Assembly: GCF_000812465.1 (NCBI RefSeq) | Contig: NZ_JWMA01000183.1 | Location: 38,628-102,627 of the forward strand | Direction of reading: 5' to 3' | DNA length: 64,000 nt | Source: Cupriavidus sp. IDO | GTDB taxonomy: Bacteria; Pseudomonadota; Gammaproteobacteria; Burkholderiales; Burkholderiaceae | Part shown: piece after piece, positions 17,978-26,648 of the stretch | How positions within the stretch are numbered: position 1 is the stretch's first letter | How the letters are laid out: each line of letters opens with the position of its first letter | The notes under the pieces: generated by a model | What the model saw: only the letters and a program-made list of their open reading frames with translations | Told to the model about the DNA's origin: nothing | Databases searched by the model: none | Program-made: the position numbers and the translations under genes

Positions 17978-18081
17978 GGGCGGAAACCAGCAGGAATGGC
18001 GGGGGAGATCGGGGAAATGACTGGGGAAACCGGCCAGAGATGTGTCGCGCGCCGGCAGTGGTGTGCCAGCGCGTGACAGCA

Positions 18082-18100
18082 GTGTTCCAGATTAGAACAC
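18082..18100. promoter_or_regulatory. Inverted repeat GTGTTC-N7-GAACAC, candidate activator site
   Basis: GTGTTC (18082-18087) and GAACAC (18095-18100) form a perfect inverted repeat with a 7-base spacer. It lies about 105 bases upstream of the -24 element for acoD, the usual place for an enhancer-binding-protein site. AcoR-like binding is inferred from position and not shown. Confidence 0.45.
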
Positions 18101-18158
18101 CTGCCGAAGTGACGCCGGTGTGCGACAGCGTTGGCGCTTGCCAACAGCCCTCGCAATC

Positions 18159-18190
18159 GCTCCCCTCTCCCGCAAGCGGGAGAGGGGAGC
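18159..18190. repeat. Dispersed palindrome, copy 1 (perfect)
   Basis: GCTCCCCTCTCCCGC (18159-18173), two bases AA, then its exact complement (18176-18190): a 15-bp perfect stem. It lies 46 bases past the stop of the cytochrome c gene, inside the 341-base gap before acoD. Three further copies of the same core occur at 54690, 54829 and 63888. Confidence 0.85.
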
Positions 18191-18236
18191 AAACCGGCGG
18201 CATGATCACCGCCCTGGCAGAAGGCTTGCCGCTTGC

Positions 18237-19520
18237 CTAGTGCCCCGCCCCGGCGGCGCGAAGCGCCTTGACGGCGGCCGGCGTCACGTCGGCCGGCTGG
18301 CCGCCATAGGTGGCGCGCAGGTAGTTGGACAACTGGGCCAGTTCGTCGTCGCTCATGCGCGAGGCAAAGTCCGGCATATCCTGCATGGCTTCCAGCCCGG
18401 GGAAGCGCTGCGCCTCGATGCCGTCGAGCATCGACACGATCAGGTTGCGCGGATCGGCATTGCGCACGGTCGAGTTTCCGGCCATGGAAACCGCCACATG
18501 CGGCTTGCCTTCGCCTTCGCGTCCGTGGCAGCCGGCGCAGACCGCCAGGTAGTGCTGGCGCCCGGGCGCGAGCTGGGCGGCATCGGCGTTGACGGGCTTG
18601 GCCGCTTGCGGCGCCGGCGGCTGGTCGCCGAGCAGGTAGGTTGCCATCGCGGCCAGGTCGCCCTTGTTCAGGTACTGGCTGCTGAGATGGACCACTGGGT
18701 GCATCTCGCCGAAGGCCGAGCCCTGCGGCGCGATGCCGGTGGCGAAGAAGGTCTGCAGGTCGGGGCCGGTCCAGCCGCGTGCGGCGAGGCCGGCCGGCGT
18801 GATGTCCGGCGCGGCCACGCGGCCCAGTGCGGCACCCGCGAGCGGCTTCGACAGGTCCAGCCGGCCGAACGACGCGCGCGGCGAATGGCATTCCGCGCAG
18901 TGGCCCAGCGCGTTGGAGAGATAGCGGCCGCGCTGCCAGGCGTCCGATATCCCGGTGGAAGCATCGGGCAGCGTGTTCCTCAGGAACAGCAGGTTCCAGC
19001 CGGCCAGTGCGAAGCGCTGGTTGTAGGGGAACTGCAGCTCATGCGGGCGGTTCGCCACGGCGGCAGGCTTCACCTGCATCAGGTAGGCATACATCGCATC
19101 GGTGTCTGCGCGCGACAGGCCGCGGTACGAGGTGTACGGCATGGCCGGATACAGATGCTTGTCCGGCGCCACGCCATCATGCAGTGCCTTGTAGAAGTCG
19201 TCGGCGCTCCATTTGCCGATGCCGTGGTCCTTGTCCGGCGTGATGTTGGTGCCGTAGAACTTGCCGAACGGCGATGCCAGCTCCACGCCGCCGGCAAGCG
19301 GGGCGCCTTGCGGCGCGGTGTGGCACGCCGCGCAGTCCGCCGCGCGCACCAGGTAGCGGCCGCGTGCGATCTGCTCCGCGGGCGAGAGCTGGCCCCTGGG
19401 CGCCTGGTCGGCGACGGGAGCGATGGCTTCGGTGCGGTCGCCGCAGCCGGCGAGCAGCACCGCCGCGCCCAGCGCAGCAAGCGCCGGGCGTGCAAAGGTC
19501 AGACAGGCGTGGCGCATCAT
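18237..19520 (-). CDS. Triheme cytochrome c subunit of membrane aldehyde dehydrogenase
   Basis: This 427-residue lipoprotein-like cytochrome has a signal peptide with the lipobox-like LLAGCGD (Cys ~26) and three heme sites CAACH, CAECH and CAGCH spaced through the chain, each followed by a distal Met region. It matches the cytochrome subunit of three-component (Mo/FeS/cyt c) aldehyde or alcohol dehydrogenases, passing electrons from the iron-sulfur subunit to the respiratory chain. Its ATG overlaps the stop of the iron-sulfur gene by one base (TGATG), so it is translationally coupled. Confidence 0.88.
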   Translation of the reverse strand: MMRHACLTFARPALAALGAAVLLAGCGDRTEAIAPVADQAPRGQLSPAEQIARGRYLVRAADCAACHTAPQGAPLAGGVELASPFGKFYGTNITPDKDHGIGKWSADDFYKALHDGVAPDKHLYPAMPYTSYRGLSRADTDAMYAYLMQVKPAAVANRPHELQFPYNQRFALAGWNLLFLRNTLPDASTGISDAWQRGRYLSNALGHCAECHSPRASFGRLDLSKPLAGAALGRVAAPDITPAGLAARGWTGPDLQTFFATGIAPQGSAFGEMHPVVHLSSQYLNKGDLAAMATYLLGDQPPAPQAAKPVNADAAQLAPGRQHYLAVCAGCHGREGEGKPHVAVSMAGNSTVRNADPRNLIVSMLDGIEAQRFPGLEAMQDMPDFASRMSDDELAQLSNYLRATYGGQPADVTPAAVKALRAAGAGH

Positions 19521-20080
19521 CACTTGGCTCCCCCTGCATCCTTGACCAGGCCCGGCGTGCTGGTGATCACGTCCTTGACCGCCTCGAAGTAGCGCACGTA
19601 GCCGGTGCAGCGGCAGATGTGGTTGTCCAGCGCGGCGGTGATGGTCTCGTCGACCTTGTCTTTCGCCACCGGCTCGCGCCTGAGCTTTTCCACGAGGATG
19701 GTCGCGCCGTTGACGAAGCCCGGCGTGCAGTAGCCGCACTGGAAGCTGAAATGCTCCAGGAACTTCTGCTGCACCGGCGTCAGCGCCACGACCTCGCCCT
19801 GCTCGTTGCGCTTGCCGTGGCCTTCCACGGTGCGTACCTTGCGGCCCTGGAACCAGTGCGCGCCGGTGATGCAGCTGCGCACTTCCTCGCTGCTGCCATC
19901 GGGTTTGTCATGGATCACCACGCAGGCGTGGCAGACGCCCTGGCCGCAGCCCAGGCGCGAGCCGGTCAGGTCCAGGTATTCGTGCAGGAAGTCGATCATC
20001 ATCAGGCCTTCCGGTACCTGCATCGGGCCGACGTCCTTGCCGTTGATGTTGAGGGAAAGCGGCTTGGTGGCGATGCTCAT
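19520..20080 (-). CDS. [2Fe-2S] subunit of aldehyde dehydrogenase/oxidase (xanthine oxidase family)
   Basis: This 186-residue protein carries two 2Fe-2S domains: the plant-ferredoxin-type site GCGQGVCHAC followed by Cys in RSCITG, and the C-terminal all-helical site QCGYCTPG...CRCTGY. It joins the molybdenum subunit to the cytochrome. Unusually for the small subunit the chain is slightly long (usual ~155-165), with an insert near PDGSSEEV and GKRNEQGEVV. The stop of the gene upstream overlaps this start by four bases (ATGA). Confidence 0.9.
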   Translation of the reverse strand: MSIATKPLSLNINGKDVGPMQVPEGLMMIDFLHEYLDLTGSRLGCGQGVCHACVVIHDKPDGSSEEVRSCITGAHWFQGRKVRTVEGHGKRNEQGEVVALTPVQQKFLEHFSFQCGYCTPGFVNGATILVEKLRREPVAKDKVDETITAALDNHICRCTGYVRYFEAVKDVITSTPGLVKDAGGAK

Positions 20081-22911
20081 GCCAGTACCTCCTGAATCTT
20101 TGCGGCCGTTACCGGCAAATCGGTGAAGCGGTGACCGATGGCATGCGCGATGCCGTTGACGATGGCGCCCACCACGGGAATCATCACCACCTCGGCAATG
20201 CCCTTGGGGGCGTCGGTCTCGGAGACGGGCGGCAGCACCGTCCCGCTTTGCTTCCACACCGCCACGTCGCTGGCGCGCGGCAGGTGGTAGCGGTTGAAGT
20301 TCCACGTGCCGTTGCCCGGGCCGTCCTCGTAGAGCGGCAGGAACTCGTGCAGCGCGTGGCCGATGCCCATGGCGACACCGCCCTGGAGCTGGCCGGAGAC
20401 GAGTTGCGGCGACAGCTGCGAGCCGCACTCCATGATGGAGTGGTGTGACAGCACGTCCACCTTGCCGCTGGCCTCGTGCACCGACAGCTCCACCAGCGTG
20501 GCCACCGCGCTGTAGTAGGTCACGGCAGCGTTGTTGCGCTGGGTGGGCGCGATGTAGACCTTCTTGCGGTCCAGCACGTGATAGCCGCCGCTGGTGCGCA
20601 TGCGGGCCTTGCGCGTTTCATCGGCGCCGTCGCCATAGCGCACGGACAGGCCGTCGACCGGCAGCCGCACCGCCTTGCCGTCAACGTCGAAGTCCGCCTC
20701 GGTCCACTGCCAGCGGTTGAAGACATGCACCGTGGCGCCGGTGACCAGGCCCAGTTCATGCGCCCTGGCTGCCAGCTGTTCATACGGCAGCGCCTGCAGG
20801 CCGCCGGCGCTGAGCTTGCCGTCGACCCAGCGCGCATCTTCCACGCGCACCACCAGCGAAGCGGCCTGGCCGCCGCCGGCGCCCTGGCTCCAGATCGCCA
20901 TTGCCGCCGGCCACAGGCCGTGCATGAAGATCACGCGCGCGGCTTCGCGCGTGCTGTGCGTGAAGTAGTAGGCCGAGTTGGTCGCGCTGGCCGGCGAGGC
21001 ATAGGCCGGCGACCAGCGCGGATTGGCCGACAGCTTGTCCTGCTCGGCCTGGCTCATCAGGTAGGGGTCGCCGGACGTGACCACCGGCAGGTCCGGCCAG
21101 TCGGTGACCGCCACGCGCACTTCGCCGGCGGGCTTGCCCAGCCAGCGCGCCACCGCGAGGGCCTGCGAGGTCGACATGCCCGTGCCGATCTCGGCCCCGG
21201 TGTGATGCAGCGCGATGCGGCCGTCGGCCTGCAGTTCGACCTTGGCAAACGATGCCTCCGCGCCGGTGCCGAAGTCCTTCTGCACGCAGGCAAAACCCAC
21301 GCCGTAGCGGCGGCCGGGGTTGGCGGCTTCGTAGTCAGCCTTCTTCTTGCCGCGGTTCGTCCACAGCGGGTGGACCTTCGCCGCTTCCAGCACTTCATCG
21401 ACGCGGATCGCGCCGGCAGGGATCGCGCCCTGCGTGTTCTTCATGCCCGAGCGCAATGCGTTCTTCAGCCGGAATTCGATCGGGTCCAGCTTGAGCTGCT
21501 CGGCGAACTCGTCGACCATCATCTCGGTCGCGGCCATGCTCTGCAGCGTGCCGTAGCCGCGCGCGGAGCCGGCGTCGATGGCGCGCGAGGCAATGGCGAC
21601 GGCGGCGAGGTCGTTCTTCGGGAAGTAGTAGATCGACTGCGACGCCGTGGCACCGACCATCGCCACCGAAGGCGAGAAGTTGGCGCGGCCACCGCCGTTG
21701 GCTTCGAAGTCGCCCTGGAAGGCCTGGAACAGGCCGGTCTTCTTGTCCACGGCGATGCGGTAGCGCATCTTGAACGCGTGCCGCTTGATCGAGGTCTGGA
21801 ACTGCTCGTAGCGGTCGTTGGCGAGCTGCACGGGCTTGCCATCGGCATACAACGCGGTCACCAGCCCGTAGAACGGGAAGTTGTAGTGGTCCTTGGAGCC
21901 ATAGCCCACCGTATAGCAGGGATGCACGAACACCTGCTTCACCGGGAACGCACCCCTGGCCTTTGCCAGCATTTCCGCCGCGCTCTCGCCCACTTCGACC
22001 GGCGACTGGGTCGGCACGACCAGGTGCAGGGCCTGGCTGGCGCCGTCATACCAGCAGTTGGCGTTGTCGGGTTCCAGCGCGGCAGTGTCGATCGACTGCG
22101 TGTTGTACTCGCGCTCCAGCACCAGCCAGTCCTCGGGCGGGCTGGCCAGTTGCCCGCGGATCCGGGCGGCGTGGAACATGCCCTGTTCGCCGAGCTGGCC
22201 GTGGTCCTTGCCGTCCGGCCACACCGGTTCGTGCTTGCGCATCATGCTGGGGAAGACCGGGGCATTCTTCAGGCTCGAGAACACGTCGTCGTCGTAAGGC
22301 GTGTCGCCGCCCACGCGCACGAAACGGAAGGTGCCCCACGGATCGCGCTCGAGCGGCCCGGTCTGCGCGCCGTAGCGGATGATCTCGTCGCGGAACTTGA
22401 GCTTGTCCTTGGCAAAGCGGAAGCGCGCGAAGTCGTGATAGATCAGGATCGCGACCGCATGGCCGAGGTAGGCCGGCGTCTTGCCGGCGGGCAGCAGCAT
22501 GTCTTCGCCATAGAAGGCGGGAAAGGCCACGCCGTCACGCGCGAGTTCCGCCGCGGTCACCACGCGGTCGGGCTTGAGGTCTTCGCCGAGCAGGCTCAGG
22601 TCGAAGCCCTCATAGGTGCGGTCGGCCTTGGTCGCGCGCAGGATGAAGGCGTGCGATTGCTGTTCGGGCCAGTGCGGCATGTCGCGGGCGCGGATGTCGC
22701 GCGCGAACACCTTGGCGCCGGTCACCTTGGCCATGCCGTCGATGCGGAACCTGGCGGCGCCGGTCTTGGGGTCCCACTGGACCGGGGTCAGGATTTTCTC
22801 TTCGAACAACGCCGCAAAGGCTTTGCCGCCGATGGGTGCGATATAGACCGACACCCCGGCCACGACGCTGGCTTTGAGGAAAGTGCGCCGTGAAGGGTTG
22901 AAGCTGGACAT
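20077..22911 (-). CDS. Molybdopterin-binding large subunit of periplasmic aldehyde dehydrogenase (IorB/AldH-like)
   Basis: This 944-residue xanthine-oxidase-family subunit has a twin-arginine signal (SRRTFLKASVVAGVSVY), so the complex is exported folded. The N-terminal aldehyde oxidase hammerhead domain includes ARDIRARDMPHWP. Later molybdopterin-binding segments include GSARGYGTLQSMAATE, GTGMSTSQALAVARWLG and HHSIMECGSQLSPQLVSGQLQGG. The catalytic Glu is expected in KGIAEVVMIPV near the C-terminus. Homologues oxidise aldehydes or N-heterocycles; the cytochrome partner favours a respiratory aldehyde dehydrogenase. ATG at 22911 places the Tat motif properly. Confidence 0.9.
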   Translation of the reverse strand: MSSFNPSRRTFLKASVVAGVSVYIAPIGGKAFAALFEEKILTPVQWDPKTGAARFRIDGMAKVTGAKVFARDIRARDMPHWPEQQSHAFILRATKADRTYEGFDLSLLGEDLKPDRVVTAAELARDGVAFPAFYGEDMLLPAGKTPAYLGHAVAILIYHDFARFRFAKDKLKFRDEIIRYGAQTGPLERDPWGTFRFVRVGGDTPYDDDVFSSLKNAPVFPSMMRKHEPVWPDGKDHGQLGEQGMFHAARIRGQLASPPEDWLVLEREYNTQSIDTAALEPDNANCWYDGASQALHLVVPTQSPVEVGESAAEMLAKARGAFPVKQVFVHPCYTVGYGSKDHYNFPFYGLVTALYADGKPVQLANDRYEQFQTSIKRHAFKMRYRIAVDKKTGLFQAFQGDFEANGGGRANFSPSVAMVGATASQSIYYFPKNDLAAVAIASRAIDAGSARGYGTLQSMAATEMMVDEFAEQLKLDPIEFRLKNALRSGMKNTQGAIPAGAIRVDEVLEAAKVHPLWTNRGKKKADYEAANPGRRYGVGFACVQKDFGTGAEASFAKVELQADGRIALHHTGAEIGTGMSTSQALAVARWLGKPAGEVRVAVTDWPDLPVVTSGDPYLMSQAEQDKLSANPRWSPAYASPASATNSAYYFTHSTREAARVIFMHGLWPAAMAIWSQGAGGGQAASLVVRVEDARWVDGKLSAGGLQALPYEQLAARAHELGLVTGATVHVFNRWQWTEADFDVDGKAVRLPVDGLSVRYGDGADETRKARMRTSGGYHVLDRKKVYIAPTQRNNAAVTYYSAVATLVELSVHEASGKVDVLSHHSIMECGSQLSPQLVSGQLQGGVAMGIGHALHEFLPLYEDGPGNGTWNFNRYHLPRASDVAVWKQSGTVLPPVSETDAPKGIAEVVMIPVVGAIVNGIAHAIGHRFTDLPVTAAKIQEVLA

Positions 22912-23373
22912 GAGGATTCCTCGGGAATGCGCTGCTACGCGAGCTGGCGCGCGCGATGCGGGGTCTGCGGAGGGCGTGACAAGACGGCCGGTGCGGGGCC
23001 CGGCCGTATGGGAAGCGGCCGGCCGTACGGCCGCGGCGCGGCGGCGCCGGAGATTGCGGGCGAGAGGTGGGGCAACGTTATGTAATCTGTCCTGGCGCGG
23101 TCTTGCGCGCTGACGGGGGCGATTGTGCGTTGCCGTCAGGGTATATCGCAAACCGGGGTGGCGAATAGTGGCTATCAGCCGGGACGGATTCCCATTGCTG
23201 CGGGATTGTGCATTGCATCATGCGCGGACCGCCTTGCAAGCCATGCCGGAAGCCGTTGTCTGCGCGATGAGACAGGCAGAACCCGGTCGCGCCGGTGGTG
23301 GCCGCGCGCGAAAGAATTCAGATCGGACAAGTTCGGCAATGGCTATGCCCATCGCCATTGCCGAACTGCCGCT
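22912..23373. other. Intergenic region, 462 bases, promoter region of the Mo dehydrogenase operon
   Basis: The segment precedes the Mo-subunit gene and follows the 3' end of the GntR gene, both on the minus strand. The part nearest the dehydrogenase is very GC-rich. No sigma-54 element, U-tract hairpin, small gene or repeat was found. Confidence 0.35.
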
Positions 23374-24216
23374 TCAGAAATCGCTTTTAGCCAAAACATC
23401 GTGGACGACCTGGCCGGCACTCAGTGTGTTTACCTGCTCGGCAGGAATGTCCATGAGGATACGGCTTCGCTCTGGAGTCAGATAGACAGTCAGGTACTGG
23501 ATCGGGTGCTCTTCGGGATCGTGGAGCAGACGTACAAGCTTGAGCAGCGGCGCCCCGACTTCGGTCTGGAGCCAGCCCGCATAGGTTGGGTCGGCCAGTT
23601 GCGCAGTGATTTCTTGGACCACGCGGCCGAACTTCACTCCCTGGGCCATCAGGATCTCAAACAAGGCGTGCTTGCGCAGCGCCGCCGCGGATACGCGTTT
23701 GCCGAGCGCTGCTGGTACCCAGGTGTCTGTCAGCATCACTGGCACACCTTCCATCTTGCGCAGCCGCAGGGCATGCACCGCGGCTTCCCCGGGCTCCAGT
23801 TGCAGCAGCGCAGCAACATCAGGTGGCGCCGGGACATGTTCGACATTTAGTACTTCGACTTCCGTCTCGCGCGCAGTCTGGCGCAATCCGTCAATGACAC
23901 TCAGCGTCGGGCTGCGCCGGGTCACAAGAGTGTTCGCCTTGATGAACGTACCCAGCCCATGGCGGCGTTCTACCAGTCCCAGTGCGGCCAGGTCCGCAAG
24001 CGCGCGGCGCACGGTGATGCGCGAAACGCCAAAGCGCTCGCACAGCTTTTCTTCCTTTGGCAATGCCCCGGACTCGGCATACATACCGCGCGTGATTTCG
24101 TCACGCAGAACCATGAAGAGTTGCCGATGGAGCGAAGTGCCAGGCACGCGGGCGGGTGATGGGGCGACAGGAGACGAGCGCGGCATAACGTAATGATCCG
24201 GGAGCGTGATGAGCAT
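23374..24216 (-). CDS. GntR/HutC-family transcriptional regulator (UTRA ligand domain)
   Basis: This 280-residue regulator has an N-terminal winged helix ~25-95 (LHRQLFMVLRDEITRGMY, EEKLCERFGVSRITVRRALADL, GLGTFIK) and a C-terminal UTRA effector domain ~110-275 (ALRLRKMEGVPVMLTDTWVP, LQTEVGAPLLKLVRL). It is divergent from the lyase-aconitase operon, with 148 bases between starts, so it probably controls that operon in response to a pathway acid. The start is uncertain: MPRSSPV at 24186 is also possible, and neither has a clear ribosome binding site. Confidence 0.88.
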   Translation of the reverse strand: MLITLPDHYVMPRSSPVAPSPARVPGTSLHRQLFMVLRDEITRGMYAESGALPKEEKLCERFGVSRITVRRALADLAALGLVERRHGLGTFIKANTLVTRRSPTLSVIDGLRQTARETEVEVLNVEHVPAPPDVAALLQLEPGEAAVHALRLRKMEGVPVMLTDTWVPAALGKRVSAAALRKHALFEILMAQGVKFGRVVQEITAQLADPTYAGWLQTEVGAPLLKLVRLLHDPEEHPIQYLTVYLTPERSRILMDIPAEQVNTLSAGQVVHDVLAKSDF

Positions 24217-24262
24217 AGCACACGGCGGGAGCGGGTCTTGTCACCGCATTCCAAGAAAACCG

Positions 24263-24308
24263 TTGACCATCGAATCCAGTTGTATCTAGAATATAAACAC
24301 ATAAACAC
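24263..24308 (+). promoter_or_regulatory. Candidate promoter and operator for the lyase-aconitase-porin operon
   Basis: TTGACC (24263-24268), an 18-base spacer and TAGAAT (24287-24292) form a plausible sigma-70 promoter. The -10 overlaps the palindrome TCTAGA (24285-24290), and it is followed by a tandem 8-base repeat ATAAACAC ATAAACAC (24293-24308). The segment is AT-rich in a GC-rich genome and lies in the divergent gap with the GntR gene. Operator function is inferred. Confidence 0.45.
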
Positions 24309-24364
24309 AGCGCCGGCCACGACCGATCGGACGCATCCGAGACACCCCTTTCACAGGACCACCG

Positions 24365-25246
24365 ATGACCCCCGCACAAGCTCTACGACAACGCCTGAAC
24401 GCGCCCGGCATGATCGTTGCCCCTGGCGCCTACGATGCCATTGGGGCGCGGCTGATAGAACAGGCCGGATTCACGGCCTGCTACATGACCGGTGCCGGCA
24501 CCTCGGCCGCGAGGGGGTTCCCCGATTTCGGCTTGCTGACGATGACTGAAATGGTCGACAACGCTGCGATCATGGCCAGGACCATCGCGATCCCGCTGAT
24601 CGCGGATGCCGATACCGGCTACGGCAACGAGCTGAACGTGACCCGCACCGTGCGCGAGTACGAGTCGCGCGGGGTGGCCGCGATCCATATCGAAGATCAG
24701 GTGGCGCCCAAGCGTTGCGGCCACCTCGACGGCAAGGAAGTCATCTCACGCGAGGCGTTTGTCTCCAAGATTCATGCAGCGGTCGAGGCCCGGCGGACTC
24801 CCGGGTTCGTCATCATCGCCCGTACGGACTCGCGTGCCATGCTTGGTCTCGATGAAGCCATCTGGCGAGCCAACGCGGCGCTCGAAGCGGGTGCGGACAT
24901 GGCGTTCGTGGAGGCGACCCAGACCATTGAGGAAGCCGCCCTTGTTCCCAGGGTTGTCGGTGGTCCCTGTCTGCTTAACGTTGTTCCGGGGGGGCGCACA
25001 CCTGTTTCCGATCTGTGCGAGGCCGAGCAGATGGGCTACAAGCTGGCGATCCTGCCGGGGCTCATGCTCAAGGCCACCATCGAGGCTGGCGACGCCGCGC
25101 TTGCAGCGCTGGCGGCCACGCACACTGCACCGGCCGTGTCGGCCAGCGTTGCCCAGAGCTTTCGCCGCTTCGGCGCCGATGAATGGGACAACCTGCGCCA
25201 GCGCTTTAACGCGGGCGCTCGCGCCACGCATCCCGAGGGCAAATGA
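24365..25246 (+). CDS. Isocitrate lyase/PEP mutase superfamily carbon-carbon lyase
   Basis: This 293-residue cytoplasmic TIM-barrel lyase has the metal-binding ADADTGYGN (Asp81/Asp83) and HIEDQVAPKRCGHLDGK, with catalytic Cys118 in KRCGH. That Cys is typical of true lyases (methylisocitrate lyase PrpB, 2,3-dimethylmalate lyase, isocitrate lyase) and is absent from PEP mutase. The reaction would be cleavage of a 2-hydroxy di- or tricarboxylate to pyruvate or glyoxylate plus a second acid. It is first gene of the operon. The next gene starts inside its stop codon (ATGATG). Confidence 0.85.
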   Translation: MTPAQALRQRLNAPGMIVAPGAYDAIGARLIEQAGFTACYMTGAGTSAARGFPDFGLLTMTEMVDNAAIMARTIAIPLIADADTGYGNELNVTRTVREYESRGVAAIHIEDQVAPKRCGHLDGKEVISREAFVSKIHAAVEARRTPGFVIIARTDSRAMLGLDEAIWRANAALEAGADMAFVEATQTIEEAALVPRVVGGPCLLNVVPGGRTPVSDLCEAEQMGYKLAILPGLMLKATIEAGDAALAALAATHTAPAVSASVAQSFRRFGADEWDNLRQRFNAGARATHPEGK

Positions 25247-26646
25247 TGCCGCGCACACTCTTCGACAAGCTATGGGACGCGCACGTTGTGCGCGAACTCG
25301 GCGATGGCTGGGCACTGCTGCATATCGATCGCCACCTGCTGCACGACTTGTCCGGTCCGCCGGCACTGATGGAAGTGGCATCTCGCGGGCTGTCGCTCCA
25401 CGACCCTGCACTGGTGTTCTCCACACCCGATCATGCGGTATCCAGCCAACCGGGCCGCGACGGCAACACCTATGCGCCAGGCGGAAGGCTGTGGGCAGCG
25501 TTGCGAGAAGGGTCGCAGGCGGCTGGCATCAGGATGTTCGATCTCGGCCAGCCAGGCCAGGGCATTGTTCATGTCATGGGGCCTGAACTGGGGATCGTGT
25601 TGCCGGGGCTCACGGTCATCTGTGGTGATAGCCATACCTGCACCAACGGCGGCCTCGGAGCGATGGCCTTCGGTGTCGGGTCATCCGAGAGCACGCATGC
25701 CCTTGCGACGCAGACGCTGCGCCAGCAGAAGCCAAAGCGCATGCGCATCCGTTGCGAGGGCGAGCTGCCTCCCGGCGTGACGGCCAAGGATCTGATCCTG
25801 CATATCATTGGTCAACTCGGTGCCGCAGCCGGTGTCGGGTACGCGATCGAGTTCGATGGAACGGCGATCCGCAGGCTCGATGTGGAAGGCCGGCTGACGC
25901 TCTGCAATCTCAGCGTGGAACTTGGCGCGCGTTTTGGCATGGTGGCGCCGGACGAGAAGACCGTCGACTGGGTGCGCGGGCGCAGCTACGCGCCGACCGG
26001 CGCCCTGTTTGAGCAAGCCGCCGCCTATTGGCTCACCCTTGCGACGGACGAGGGTGCGACGTTCGACAGGGAAGAATGGATCGATGCCCGCGCCGTGGCG
26101 CCCATGATCACGTGGGGAACGAGCCCGGAGCACGCGATTCGCATTGACGGCATGACGCCGAGCCCGGCGGACGTACCGGACGTTGCCAGGCGCGACGAGA
26201 TCGCGTCAGCGCTCGACTACATGGGGCTCCAGCCGGACGCGCCGATCGTCGGCACGCCAGTTGACTGGGTCTTCATCGGCTCCTGCGCCAATTCACGACT
26301 GTCCGACCTGCGGGACGCGGCCGAGGTTGCCAGGGGAAGGCATGTGGCCCCGGGCGTGACGGCCTGGGTAGTGCCTGGCTCCGAGAACGTCAAGCGTGCC
26401 GCCGAGGCCGAAGGCTTGCGCGAGGTCTTCGAGGCGGCAGGCTTCGTCTGGCGGGAGCCGGGTTGCAGCATGTGCGTGGCTGCCAATGGCGAGCAAATTC
26501 CGTCGGGACAGCGTTCCGTGTCGACATCGAACAGGAACTTCGTCGGGCGGCAGGGGCCGGGCGCCCGTACACATCTTGCGAGTCCAGCCATGGCTGCAGC
26601 AGCAGCGGTGACTGGCCGAATCACTGACGTGCGGAGCCTGAAATAG
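25243..26646 (+). CDS. LeuC-like aconitase-family hydro-lyase, large subunit
   Basis: This 467-residue protein has the size and layout of isopropylmalate isomerase large subunit. The N-terminus LFDKLWDAHVV is LeuC-like. The substrate loop CGDSHTCTNGGLGAMAFG and the three 4Fe-4S ligands (Cys in FIGSCANSRLSDL and the pair in EPGCSMCVAANGE) are present, so it should be an active dehydratase. Leucine synthesis is unlikely because no leuA or leuB is near and the neighbours are catabolic. Related catabolic pairs hydrate dimethylmaleate or citraconate-type acids (DmdA). Confidence 0.87.
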   Translation: MMPRTLFDKLWDAHVVRELGDGWALLHIDRHLLHDLSGPPALMEVASRGLSLHDPALVFSTPDHAVSSQPGRDGNTYAPGGRLWAALREGSQAAGIRMFDLGQPGQGIVHVMGPELGIVLPGLTVICGDSHTCTNGGLGAMAFGVGSSESTHALATQTLRQQKPKRMRIRCEGELPPGVTAKDLILHIIGQLGAAAGVGYAIEFDGTAIRRLDVEGRLTLCNLSVELGARFGMVAPDEKTVDWVRGRSYAPTGALFEQAAAYWLTLATDEGATFDREEWIDARAVAPMITWGTSPEHAIRIDGMTPSPADVPDVARRDEIASALDYMGLQPDAPIVGTPVDWVFIGSCANSRLSDLRDAAEVARGRHVAPGVTAWVVPGSENVKRAAEAEGLREVFEAAGFVWREPGCSMCVAANGEQIPSGQRSVSTSNRNFVGRQGPGARTHLASPAMAAAAAVTGRITDVRSLK

Positions 26647-26648
26647 CC

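Noticed and set aside
22912..23373. Sigma-54 promoter for the Mo aldehyde dehydrogenase operon
   Set aside because: No GG-N10-GC element with suitable flanks was found in the minus-strand upstream region, unlike the acoD promoter.
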